A stretch of 64,000 bases of DNA from Apoda limacodes (Eukaryota > Arthropoda > Insecta > Lepidoptera > Limacodidae), in assembly GCA_946406115.1 (NCBI GenBank), contig OX291547.1, positions 15,133,001 through 15,197,000 of the forward strand, written 5' to 3'. Made by a program: the position numbers and the translations under genes. The notes beneath the pieces were generated by a model. That model was given only the letters and a program-made list of their open reading frames with translations, did no database searches and was not told the origin of the DNA. Below, in pieces: positions 22,377-32,768 of this stretch. Within the stretch, counting starts at the first letter, position 1, and each line of letters starts with the position of its first letter.

Positions 22377-23960
22377 TCTAGGTTTTGGGCAAGTGTGGGG
22401 CAGACCTAACTAGGTTGGGGCAGACCGCATAGAAAATTTTATATTCCGATGAAAAAAAATGTACAGGCAAGGCGAAATCCACAAGATTATAAGCACTTTG
22501 GGCAGTCTAGGGTAGGGCAACCTTGGTTTGTCATGTTTCTAACTTTCTCATTATTTCGTTATTAACGGATGTGCTATATTTCAATGGAAGATGCCTGCGG
22601 TAAGTATTGATGTTGCTAGTGTAGTGAGTGATGGACGTTTGTTTTTGTTCAGAGCAAGGTCCCGCCTGGAATAGATGCGTGGTAGCGTCTCCCGCGCGCC
22701 GCCCCGGCCCTGCTCGCCAGCGCTGCGTGTGTGCTGGCTATAAATACTTACTACACATATGTTGTGCTTGCGTTCAATCTATCAAATCTAACGATTTCTT
22801 TATAATTTTTAGTTTTTATCAGCATTCTTTAATATTAATAGGTACCTAAAAGATTAAGTATTTATTTACAAGTTTGATTTTACTCTCCAGTGTAAGATAC
22901 TTTCCGGGTCTAGGGTATTACTTACGCACGACAGAGCAGAGCGGCAACACAAATAGAGGTAATTTTTTAGTAACAGTCCAAATGATTAATTTTGTAGTAT
23001 GATGTACGTACTCTCAACATTGCCAGTGTTACCACATACTATTTTCTATTAGCTGTTAGAAGAATAGCATGTTGCTAGTCAATGAAAACAGACATTAATC
23101 TTTGGCTATTAAAATGCATCTATCTAATAATAATAATAAGGAATACATTTACAATGAATACAATACACTGAATGCACAAAATAAAATACCTACATGTATA
23201 ACAAAGATCAACAAAATAAGGGGTTTTAATGCAAATTCTTCAATTGTATTAAAATGCATGTAAGATTTAAAGTATTTTTTTTAGATGTTCTAAAAATCGG
23301 GAGAAAGAATTGTCTGACAGGATAATATTCAGGATTCTGAAGATTTCTTAATGACCGCTTTAAATGACACGTAACTCCATTTCTAAAGTTGTAACGAAAT
23401 GGGGCAGGGCTGTAGCTAGAGTTGAATCCAAGGTAGGGTAGCGGTAGTTTCGTGCACGGGTACGGCGCAAGTAATTTTTTATCTTTCATTATTTTACCTG
23501 CTTGTGAGCGTGAGTAATTAAGGTAGAAGGTAATTGGGTGGGATCATGGGAAAACAAGAACAAAATGGTATTAATTTATAGTACGAGAAAACAATTTATA
23601 TATATTATACCTTAGTTTATGGTACTTTTAAGGTAGGGCATTAGTATTTCAAGGTAGGGCATTGCCCCACAATGCGCCCCCTTAGCTACGGTCCTGAAAT
23701 GGGGTTGCGTTTTATTGCAACGGCTGAAAAAAAAGATTGCGTATTAGATTACGCTATATAGTAAATTAGATTACGCTCTTTAGTATATATACCAGGTGAC
23801 GATCAGTAGTAAAGTAATGGATCTCTGCAACGATTAGAGCAAAAAAGTTGGGGTGTGGCTGGCTGGACTAATGCGTTTTGTTATTGGTAAGCTTACCCTT
23901 TAACCCTGTCGTTTGGTGAATTTTGAAGTAATTTTTCATGCAATTATTGCATGTCGGTAT
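22377..23960. other. Intergenic; one GC-rich patch
   Basis: A GC-rich patch at about 22660-22735 ('cccgcgcgccgccccggccc') interrupts AT-rich DNA; it could be a first exon or promoter of an unseen gene, but no supported ORF or splice pair was found. A minus-strand open frame at 23226-23489 has no known domain. Confidence 0.4.
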
Positions 23961-23964
23961 CATA

Positions 23965-24125
23965 AATTATTTAAAACTAGCTTTTGGCTGCGGCTCAGAC
24001 TGCGCCAAATTCGGTTATCGGCGTGCGATTCCTACGGCAAGTCCTTACTTTTAGTAAGGAAATTTTCTATAGCGCGTAGTCTATTTCCTTCTCCGTCACT
24101 TTGACTATGACTGTGCTAAATATCA
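23965..24125 (+). repeat. 'agcttttgcccgcgg' family repeat
   Basis: 'tagcttttggctgcggctca', 'aaattcggttatcggcgtg' and 'agtaaggaaattt' mark a plus-strand copy. It is followed closely by a second copy at 24195. Confidence 0.8.
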
Positions 24126-24194
24126 ACTCACTTGCATGCTTTGTTGTGTTGTGAATGAAGGACAAACAAAAAACACACTTTCGCATTTATGATG

Positions 24195-24480
24195 GAGACT
24201 AGCTTTATCTCCACCCGCGCTATATTCGGTTATAGGCATAGGATTTCTAAGGTAACTCCTTTATAATAGTAAGAAAGTTTGCTATAGCTAGCCATAGCTA
24301 TTGTTCGTCGACTAGGAATTCGTTAATAGTCATTCCTGTGGGAACTTTTGAATTTGCCAGGATAAAAATCTGTTACTTCAACTATCTCAGTGCCAAATTT
24401 CAGCTCAATTAGATGTTTCGTTGCGATGTGAAGGAAAGACAAATTCACCTTCACATTTATAATATAGATATAGATAGAAT
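24195..24480 (+). repeat. 'agcttttgcccgcgg' family repeat, longer copy
   Basis: Runs from 'tagctttatctccacccgcg' and 'attcggttataggcatagga' to 'tgtgaaggaaagacaaat' and 'cacatttataatata', the typical end of this family. Confidence 0.8.
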
Positions 24481-25394
24481 AGTATGGATAACGGTTTAGT
24501 TATATGACTATCTTCTACTTGCTCCGTTGTTTTCTTTGCACATATTTTTTGTACATTTTGCATATTTTATTATGCATCGAACAAAATATGATTTGCGATG
24601 CGATATTTGTACTGTGATTTTATTTTAAGTGTGGTCCTTGGACATGTTTCGCTGTCGTGCACCTATGATGTTAGATTGCGGACAAGACGTGACGGATCAA
24701 CCGTGCCATAAGTCTATAGGTACGGCAAATGATGGCACGTTCCATCTATAAGTACCTTTACCTTATAAATTGCCTGCGGATTATGATGGGTAAGACGAGA
24801 CTGAAACACTAACTACTTACTATTGACGCTTTTATTAGCAGGACCAAAAAAATCTTCAACTTTGGTTTAGAATTGCACAATAATATTGGGCCAGGAAACT
24901 GGGTAAGTTGACACTCACTTGTACTCTAGACTTTTTGCATAAAGTTTCCAGGTTGGTAATAAACAGATTGCTTGATGTGGCCTACCGATTAAGTTCTGTT
25001 TCTTCGTTCGTAGGTACATTTTATTTAAAGGAATAATGTTGTACACAAATTTGCAAATATGAGAGAGATGTTATGCTGTTCAATGGAGTTGGCTGATGGT
25101 CAGGTGCCAAATTTTGTGTGTTTTCAGGGTTTCGTAGAACATAGAACCTTTATTGTTTAATAGTTTCCGTCAGTCTCCCGGTAAGCATCTTTTCAGTTTA
25201 ACGTCTCTTGTTTTATGTTATAATAGCTTTATGAGATATGATAACTCGCTAATATAGTCTGACAAAGAAGTGCATACCCTGTTATCTTATTCACCACTAT
25301 GTGTCGTATTAAACAAAGTTCCATTAGATTTTTTTAGTAAGATTCTTGATGCCGGCGCCGCGTAGACGTCGCGTCATAGAGATATATGGGAAGG
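24481..25394. other. Intergenic, nothing recognised
   Basis: No gene or named repeat seen. Confidence 0.45.
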
Positions 25395-25442
25395 TAAGGC
25401 CTTTGTTTAGCAGTGGACGTCCTATGGCTGAGACGATGACCA
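25395..25442 (+). mobile_element. RTE-like LINE or SINE 3'-tail remnant
   Basis: 'aaggcctttgtttagcagtg' followed by 'gacgtcctatggctgagacg' matches the well-known lepidopteran tail 'cctttgcccagcagtggga...ggctga'. Only the tail is present. Confidence 0.6.
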
Positions 25443-25544
25443 CATATCCTTTTAGTAAATAATTAGTATCCTACTAATATAATAAATTCGAAAGTTCTTG
25501 AATTAGTATGTCCTTCACGCCACAAGAAGGGAACTTATTTCTAT

Positions 25545-25808
25545 ATTCTCAGTTCAATTTCAATATATTCTGTATCGTAAAAATCTAAAAAATCTTATTG
25601 CACAAATACCATATAAATCGTGACAGCCCTGCTACTGAGATGCGTTGATTTCACCCGCGACGGGCGGCACGATCACCCGCGGCGCCTATCTCAGGCCCCG
25701 TGGGCGCCCGCGCGCCTGAGCTCCGCACCCGCAGCCGCAGAAAACATCGTACCGTCTGTACAGAGTGACGCAGGTCGGCCTTACGCTTCGCGTGTAGGTA
25801 GTGTAGCC
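25545..25808 (+). promoter_or_regulatory. Possible promoter and leader of the MADF-BESS gene
   Basis: An initiator-like TCAGTT lies at 25549-25554. A markedly GC-rich stretch (about 25645-25745) precedes the ATG at 25809. The reading frame stays open upstream to a stop at 25614 but contains no earlier ATG. The assignment is positional. Confidence 0.35.
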
Positions 25809-27237
25809 ATGAACATAGACACAGAGCGTGTGATTGTCGAAGTGCAATTGCATCCAGTCATTTGGGATACATCACTTGAGTTATACAAAAGTCGAGATGC
25901 GAGACAAGCTGCATGGTTGGAAATATGTAAAAACGTGGTAGACGATTTTGACGAACTGGATACAACGGAAAAAAAAGCAATAGGTATATATATCTTTTAT
26001 TTATTTAGTTATCAAGGTAGGTATAAAAATATACCCACACCTACCTTGCCATCAAACTTCGCCATTTATACTGTTCTTTATTATGTGCTAGGTTAGTAAC
26101 AAGTAGGTTACAACTGTAGGTTAGTACAGTAGTAGTATTTATACAATGATGATAACAATTATGTAATTAATCTTCGTATTTATCTCTTGGTCTTAGCTAA
26201 GTTTTGTTCAAAAGCATGCGCTCTATGATTTTTATGCGCGCATTAGATCGATGTATTGACAAAAAGAATCTATGCGGAATATGGCGGCATATCTCAACGC
26301 TTTATAGCAGCTGCACATGCTCGGGTAGAGCAGTGAATGCGCAGTCAAAAGAGTGATCGGCCATTTTGTTTTTTACATTTGGTGAACAGAACAATTTCAA
26401 AGCCTACGCGATTAACTAACTTACTCTGTACTTTTAGTATGGAGTGGTTTTCTCTAGGTTGAAAATGTAGTAAGCGCCAAATGTTAAAAAATCTCAAAAA
26501 GTAGTTAGGGCAAGACTCTTCTTTGAATCTTAATTCTTCAGTTTGTGATTCGGATTCGCATTTCATATGTAAAACACAGTTTTGAGAACGTGTCCAGAAG
26601 CGAAGTAAGGAGGTAATGGAAAATAAAAGTACCTATAAGCTTGTGTAAGTAATATTACCTATATTAACTTGTTGCAGAACAAAAACTACAGCAGCGATGG
26701 AAGACTGCTCGAGATTGTTACGTCAAAGCTAGGACACATAAGAAAAATACTAAATCTACTTCAGGTGCTAAAAAGTCTCTGAATAAAAGACTTTATATCC
26801 ATTATGATATGATGACCTTTTTGGATGCAAATGTTGAAGAACCACTTGATTCACAAGTAGAAGCTGTTGCCAGTACACAGGAAGAGAAAAATGATCGGTT
26901 GTCACAACCTTCTACGAGCGCAGAATCTACAATTCGTGATGAAGAAGATTATATCCATAGCTCAAGCGCAACTACTGCAAGTGAGGTAGTTAAAATACAA
27001 AAGAAAACCAAAAAACGTAAGAAGACAGAAACTGATTTTCAAAAAGAGTTATTGTCTTGTATTAAAAAAAGTTGTGATGACTTAAAAGATGAAGACTGGG
27101 CGTTTTTCTATTCAATTTTACCTACAGTTAAGAAATTGAACACTTATCAGAAGTTAATGTTTCGTAGTAAAATTTTGAATTTTCTGATTCAAATTGAAAG
27201 GGAGGATGTATATGATTTGGAATTAACGGATGTTTAA
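25809..27237 (+). CDS. MADF-BESS domain DNA-binding protein (two exons)
   Basis: Exon 1 is 25809-25983, intron 25984-26677 (GTATAT donor, pyrimidine-rich tail ending TTGCAG), exon 2 26678-27237; the product is 244 residues. MADF (Myb/SANT-like, Adf-1 type) fills residues 8 to about 90: HPVIW at 15-19, AW at 35-36 and RWKTARDCY at 65-73 match its conserved core, and the intron falls inside the domain after residue 58. An acidic/Ser-Thr-rich linker follows, then a basic cluster (KKTKKRKK, about 167-174) likely to be a nuclear signal. A BESS motif follows at about 196-231 (DEDWAFFYSILPTVKKL, then QKLMFRSKI). MADF binds DNA and BESS mediates protein contacts; insect members act as sequence-specific regulators. 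Possible poly-A signal ATTAAA at 27396. Ortholog identity is not assignable: these are large, fast-changing families. Splice calls are inferred from frame continuity and consensus. Confidence 0.9.
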
Positions 27238-27420
27238 CGAATTTTCCGTATGATTAACATTGAAATTTTTTAATACTAATAATTGTGATATTAATGATTT
27301 TGACAAATGATACCTACTCATGTCGTTGTGAATTTTTCAAAACAACAAAGAGTTTTTGCAAAAATATAGACCCTTTACTGAATCCGCCATCTTCAATTAA
27401 AAAAAAATATTAGATTAGAT

Positions 27421-27538
27421 TTCTGTAGGGTCGGCAACGCGCAAGTGATACCCCTGGTGTTGCAAGCGTCCATAGGCTACAGTGACCGCTTACCATCAGG
27501 CGGACCGTAAGCTAGTTTGCCACCTTAGTGGTATTAAA
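27421..27538 (+). mobile_element. LINE 3'-tip fragment, plus orientation
   Basis: 'gggtcggcaacgcgcaagtg' through 'ccgcttaccatcaggcggac' to 'tttgccaccttagtggtatt' and an A run is a nearly intact ~115-bp 3' tip of the LINE family, opposite in orientation to copies 1-3. Confidence 0.9.
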
Positions 27539-28031
27539 AAAATGATCTGAATTTAGTATGTACCCTCGTAAACCTTCGATATCGAAACCCGCACAATGAA
27601 CTGACGTGCAGCATGTCCTGCTTACCCACTGAATGAGGAGGGCTTTTGGATAGATTTTAGAGTTTTGGTTCAAAGTATTGTGTATGCTTTCTCCGAACGT
27701 CTGCATATGTGCAAATCACGAGACAACGACAACTGTTTCTTAATTTCTCGTGAATTTCTGCCATTTTTCGTATCGCTCTGCTGTCGATTTCCGGGTCCAG
27801 TTATAAGAACTCAGTTCAGAAACCTCATAAACTAATAACTAGACATCCTGCCTAACTAGATTCGACCTCGTTAAGGTTTTTTTTTATAGCGACATCTTAA
27901 ATTCCGAGTGAAGGAGCCAATATTTATGACTGAAAGTAGCCAACTTTCAGATTCTGCTTCAGCAGCTTGTTTGCTTTGAGAGAGTTTCGGAATTTACCAT
28001 AGGTTTCAATAAATGCTGTTAAATTACTTAC
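27539..28031. other. Non-coding, possibly intronic
   Basis: No recognised gene or repeat. If the exon candidate at 28032-28183 is real this would be its downstream intron. Confidence 0.35.
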
Positions 28032-28183
28032 TGATCCACCCGCGGGACTGGAGCGCCCGCGCACTGGAGCACTCGGCCCCGGCGCGGGCGGCGCGGCTGT
28101 TACTGCTATACCTCGCGGATCTAAAACGACCGCATGTTTTAAAAATAACACGCACAAAACGACTAAAATAAACAGTTTTTCAT
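28032..28183 (-). CDS. Possible first coding exon of a secreted protein, start out of frame
   Basis: Read on the minus strand, the frame gives a hydrophobic run (LFILVVLCVLFL) like a signal peptide, then HAVVLDPRG and a Pro/Ala/Gly-rich GC-rich stretch (PPAPGPSAPVRG), ending at a strong donor, TCA|GTAAGT, at 28031. An ATG sits at 28183-28181, but the A run after it has five bases where six would bring the ATG into the hydrophobic frame; as written it stops after six codons. Alternatively a pyrimidine-rich acceptor ending TTTTAG at 28163 would make 28032-28162 an internal exon. No downstream exon was found and I do not recognise the protein. It may be a real exon, an exon with a base error, or a chance open frame in a GC-rich patch. 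Confidence 0.35.
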
Positions 28184-28204
28184 TTAATTTTGATTACATT
28201 TGAA

Positions 28205-29080
28205 AATAAAACTCTTTTCACTTTTTTCGTAATAACCTAGAATTATAACATCGACCAAGTGCGTGACGGTTCAGTAGAATGAGAATTATTGCGCATATCT
28301 GAAAAACGTGTGAACCTATTTTGTGGAAAACAATTTTTGTTAAAAGTATCGTCTCATTAAAACGGAAAATAACATAATCAATACCTGGAAAAGCGACTTA
28401 CTAAATCCATGTAGTGCATAAAACATTCACACAACGTATTGCGGAAGTAGGTAATATGGTCCTGTTTATTGTAGTGTATTTAACATTTATTTACTACATC
28501 ATTTTCGATATGATGTTACATGATACATGATTTGTAAAAAAATATATGTTATATCAATTTTGCGCCACCTGTATATTAAGTATGCAATATGTATGTTGGA
28601 GAAACAAAAATACGACGACATCTACCTAACAACACCATGTATAAAAATCTGCCTATTAAAAATGTTTCTTATATACATTAATTTCATGTTGTCTTGCCTA
28701 GAAAATCTCATTAGAATTTTGATTTTTGACAAAATTATAAGGCTGCTACTGTGACATACGGAGTGACGAAGAACGTCATTCCTTAGACCTTAATAAATGC
28801 ATAGTTAATATACAGTGTATGTAACTAAATTATTTTACAATTCAAAGAAATTACTTTGTTCTTTTTTGGTGTTCCCAGGGCGGAACATGAAGGACCTTAA
28901 TAACAATGGACACCCGTTTCTACACATTCTTGCCAGGAAAAAAAGTACTTACTACTTTAAAATAGATCATAATTTTCTTTAAATAAAACTTAGATGCAGA
29001 TTATTTTTGAAAAAGAAATATTGTGTTTTATTTTTAATAACATAAGGTTTATAATAGAATGTGCAGTGTTTGTTAAGGGT
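28205..29080. other. Intergenic, nothing recognised
   Basis: AT-rich; an open frame at 28527-28754 is low-complexity in character with no motif. Confidence 0.45.
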
Positions 29081-29083
29081 AGG

Positions 29084-29205
29084 GTGGCAACACGTGGTGG
29101 ACTTCCTAGCGGCCAATACACAATAACAAAACGAAAGACGGTCGTCGGCTTTGTGTTAGGAAGCCCTCTTGTGCCCTCATCCCGTTGTCTGCCACGTGTT
29201 GAACA
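29084..29205. repeat. ~120-bp imperfect palindrome
   Basis: 'ggcaacacgtggtggac' near 29086 faces 'gtctgccacgtgttg' near 29188 (13 of 15 pairs). Inside, 'acttcctagc' faces 'gttaggaagc'. The GC content is higher than the surroundings. It may be a short transposon remnant or a hairpin-forming transcript. Confidence 0.6.
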
Positions 29206-29209
29206 GGTT

Positions 29210-30120
29210 TTTAGTTTTATAAGTTACTTCCTTTAAGATAGGTAATTTATTTGGACACTATAGTAAAGTATGGTAATATTTACTTGCACGTACTTATTGC
29301 TTTTTGTTAGTGTTTATGTCTATCAATAAAATTAGGTGGTCTACTTCTCTTAACAAAATGGCGGATATAAAACTGTTTGATATAATGAAACATACTTGGT
29401 GTTTAGTTCACAGTTCAAATTAAATTCAGAACTACTCGCAAAATTCTTAAATTTTTTTGCAAGTTTGAGATTATTTTTTGAATTATTTTCTTCTTAAGGG
29501 TTGCCGCAGACGGCATGGCTGGCAGAAGATTGGATACGAAAGGATGCGTTGTTCTTATTAATTTAGGGGAAAGAAGGGTTCAAACCCACAAAACACCCCC
29601 TGTGCCTGTGGTGTAAGCAATTCAACCATCCCAAAATCTAAATAGCCCCCTTATTCAACTTGTTACAACTATCTCGATAACGAACGTATACTATATAAAT
29701 TTTGCAAATGATATTCAAGTAGACAGGAATTCTAAATCATTTTATACATGTTTGTAGTTGTAGGATCCGAGAATCAAATGACACCGATCTGTTGACGATA
29801 ATCAGATAGCGAAGAAGGTTGTGAATTGACCCCCTGAACGACCAACGAAGTAGTTTAAATCAAGGATTTTTCAACATCCTGAATACCTATAAACAAACGT
29901 GAATTACCTAATTTATAACTGAGTATACTGCGTTATTATTAGGCACTACGCTACTGTTAGGACCAATTAATTGTACAAAATATATCAATTATTCCAACTT
30001 CGGTAACGGCACAGTTGCAGTTACAAACATTTATTAGGACAAAAATAGTTACAGTACCTCGTCAGAAGTGAAACCATATCGAATCGTATATCACGAAATA
30101 CGTCGTACGGTACGGTACGT
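29210..30120. other. Intergenic, nothing recognised
   Basis: No gene or named repeat seen. Short 'tacggtacggtac' repeats at about 30106-30118 are close to the possible start site downstream. Confidence 0.4.
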
Positions 30121-30126
30121 GCCTGT

Positions 30127-30132
30127 TCAGTT
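30127..30132 (+). promoter_or_regulatory. Arthropod initiator-like motif
   Basis: TCAGTT at 30127-30132 matches the insect initiator consensus and lies about 50 bases before the ATG at 30181. Weak on its own. Confidence 0.3.
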
Positions 30133-30180
30133 ATTGGATGTTTTTTTGTGCGTGTGTTGCGTTTGTGGGCTATTTGTAAC

Positions 30181-30363
30181 ATGCGATGTCAGTGCGCGGC
30201 TCGCTCGTTAATGCCAGAGAATGATATAATTTCTAGCACACAACATGCTAATAATGGTGTATTTAGAAAGTCGCGTTCAAAAATTCATTCTACCAGAGTA
30301 TTTATGTGTTGTCTTGTTGTGTTTACTATCCTGCTGTCAGTGCTACCAGGGTTAACCCATTAA
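30181..30363 (+). CDS. Possible small ORF or first exon with a C-terminal membrane segment
   Basis: A 60-residue frame starts MRCQCAARSLMPEND, has a basic stretch FRKSRSKIH around residues 32-40 and ends with a hydrophobic segment (VFMCCLVVFTILLSVLPG) before the stop. The layout (short polar N-terminus, basic residues, one hydrophobic segment) would suit a type II membrane protein's first exon; a weak donor-like GTTAAC lies within the last codons. The frame is GC-richer than its flanks and follows an initiator-like motif. No family recognised. Confidence 0.3.
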   Translation: MRCQCAARSLMPENDIISSTQHANNGVFRKSRSKIHSTRVFMCCLVVFTILLSVLPGLTH

Positions 30364-30487
30364 TACCAAACTTTTCTCCTTTAAATTCTACGTGTAATCT
30401 AGTATAAAATTAGCTATTTGCCCCTTAGGTTTCCTGCGGTGCCCTTTTTCCACTAGGATAGTCTGGAAAATGTACCTAATTAAGTAA

Positions 30488-30765
30488 TGCTAGCTTTTAC
30501 CCGCGGCTCCATCGCTTAATTCGATTATCGGCGTAGGATTTTTAAAGAAATTTCTTGATAATAAAATGAAAGTATGCTATAGCCATAGATCGTTATCGTA
30601 GAATTTGGTTCTAGTTATTCCTAATAATAAAGAGTAGCCTATGTCCTTCTCTGTTTAGCAATCTTTGTGTTTGTGTTCGCTCCGTAGCGAAGTTAAGCAA
30701 TATGTTTGTTACAAACAAACAAACAGACCTTTACAAATATATATACATAGATAGATATATACTTT
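30488..30765 (+). repeat. 'agcttttgcccgcgg' family repeat
   Basis: 'tgctagcttttacccgcggc', 'ttcgattatcggcgtaggat', 'tatgtccttctctg' and a run of 'aaacaaac' before 'tttacaaatatata' mark a full-length diverged copy. Confidence 0.85.
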
Positions 30766-30954
30766 ATTGCACACCAAAATGAATTATAAACAAAATAAAA
30801 TTCGGCTTCTATGGGTCGTACCTTTATATTAAATAACCTATTAATATTTTTTCAAATCAGACTAGTAGTTTCAGAGATTAGCTTTATTATATACTTATAG
30901 ATGTTAAAACTGCAACATGCAGTTTCACCAAAATGTAACCAACGTAAAAGAAAA

Positions 30955-31237
30955 TTAGAGCAGTATCTTATTTTTTTCTTAATTTTTTTTATATTTTTGG
31001 ACATCACACACAGCGCTGTCTGGCCCCATAGTAAGCAAAGTTTGTGTTATGGATACCAGACAACGGTTAAAAATACATGTATCACTTTTTTTGTGATACA
31101 CATATCATATTATACAGCCAGACTCCAAAAAAACACAAATGTTTATAACATAAATGTTTGTCCAGTGCGGGTATCGAACCAACAACCTCTGCACAGCAGC
31201 CGGCCACACTAGCAACTAGGCTGCGAGGGAGTCAAAA
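30955..31237 (-). mobile_element. tRNA-derived SINE-like element, reverse copy
   Basis: Read on the minus strand it opens with 'ctcgcagcctagttgctagt', continues 'ctgtgcagaggttgttggtt' and a B-box-like 'ggttcgatacc', and ends 'ggccagacagcgctgtgtgt' with 'gtccaaaaatata'. The same order occurs at 40741-40985 on the plus strand. The tRNA-like head marks a pol III SINE (inference). Confidence 0.82.
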
Positions 31238-32629
31238 CTTTGTGCTACATTACTGCGACAAAGTGTAAATGATAAATAATGCTTTGTTTTTTTGAAAACA
31301 ATTTACGTCGAGTCATAGCCAAGTCATTAGGCAGCGATAAGACTCGGCCCACCGAAGTGATTATAGGCAGACTCTTGACGTTTATTAGCCTATTTAATGT
31401 GGATATTTGTCAAATAGATTGTTTGGATAAAATTGGATAGGCATAATGAGGCTTGTATTTGGCTTCTCCGAAGAGCATCAAGGGTTCTGACTGGTTCTGA
31501 GAAGTTTATAGGCAAGGAAAGTTTTGTTTTATTAGTTTTTTTGTAGAGAATTGAAAACTTTAAGTGTGGTTACAATGAAATGCCTAAGTGACTGCTAAGT
31601 ATTATCACTACGTACCAGGCAGGTAGTATCAATAAAGTCACTAAAAATTACTTTTGAGAGTGTCTACTGTATTTAAGTCACTTTCGTCCCTACTTCTTTA
31701 AATTTTGGGTATGAATTTCTCTCTAAATTTTAAAAAAAGCTTGGCTTTTTAACTGTAGAACTATTTCTTTCGCAAAATATTTTTTATAAGTGGTTTTTAA
31801 AATAGGTAAAATAGGTTCGTTTTGCGTTGATGTGACATAGTGATGTAAATGGTTTTTTCAACTCTATTCAGGAGTTGGAGCAACTTTGAGACCAATTGAA
31901 TGTTTATCTAATAAAGGTTTAAATATTTCGCAGTTGCCATACCGAAGTCTCATCTACAAAGCCTTCGAGGTCTATTAAAGTATCATTACAACGGTTAACT
32001 CTGAAGAAAGAACTCTGCGAATCGGGGAGACAAAGAGAACTTTGTTTCGTCCTGAACGCGACCGACTTTCGCCGCTTGGTGTTCTGTCAATTTCCGTGCA
32101 CCAAGATCATTATCCACATAAAGTTCAATGTCGGGTGAAAGTTTTGTAAATTACATTAGTTTATATATATCTAAACTGTGTGTTGTATTAGTGATACAGT
32201 AAAAACAAAGAGAAAAAAAAGTCTTATATTTTTAAAATGTCTATGTTATTTAAGACTATATTCAAAACTTATATAGGCTTTCTTAGTAACATTATACATT
32301 TTTAGAACAGGAACCTAATCTGAAGTTAACCTATTTGCCTTTTTATAGGTATATAATTTAAAATAGTGAAAAAAGTGATTAACAACCTTAAGCGTTATTG
32401 AAAAGTTTGTGTTTTGTAACGGTAGTTAGTAGGTATAGGTATTAATTTTGTCAGAATGTGGCGAACGATCATACAATAAGTACTTATAAATGCTAAGTGG
32501 CTCGGCCTCAGTGTGACCAACCTTAAGTATTTATTTTACCTACTGCACCTACATGATCTAAAAGGCTTTATGAAAAAAATATGGTACACCGCTTTTATTA
32601 TTGAAAATGTTTTAATATGTTATTCATGT
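31238..32629. other. Intergenic with one short dispersed-repeat copy
   Basis: At 32089-32146 'tcaatttccgtgcaccaaga' and 'aaagttcaatgtcgggtgaa' are matched at 33102-33166. No gene recognised. Confidence 0.55.
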
Positions 32630-32768
32630 TTTTTTATATACCACTAAGGTGGCAAACAAGCTTACGGTTCGCCTGATGGTTAGCGGTCGCCGTAGCCTAT
32701 GGACGCCAGGGGCACAACTCGCGTGTTGCCAACACTTCAAAAATCTAATAATTTTTTTCTTGAAGAAC
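32630..32768 (-). mobile_element. LINE 3'-tip fragment
   Basis: T run, 'ccactaaggtggcaaacaag', 'cgcctgatggttagcgg' and 'tcttgaagaa' correspond to the last ~130 bp of LINE copies 1 and 2. The copy is 5'-truncated there, with a small deletion in the 'tatggacgc' region. Confidence 0.88.

Noticed and set aside
25620..25808. Extension of the MADF-BESS protein upstream of 25809.
   Set aside because: The frame is open but has no ATG; only a GTG near the stop. The MADF core starts shortly after the ATG at 25809, as in family members.
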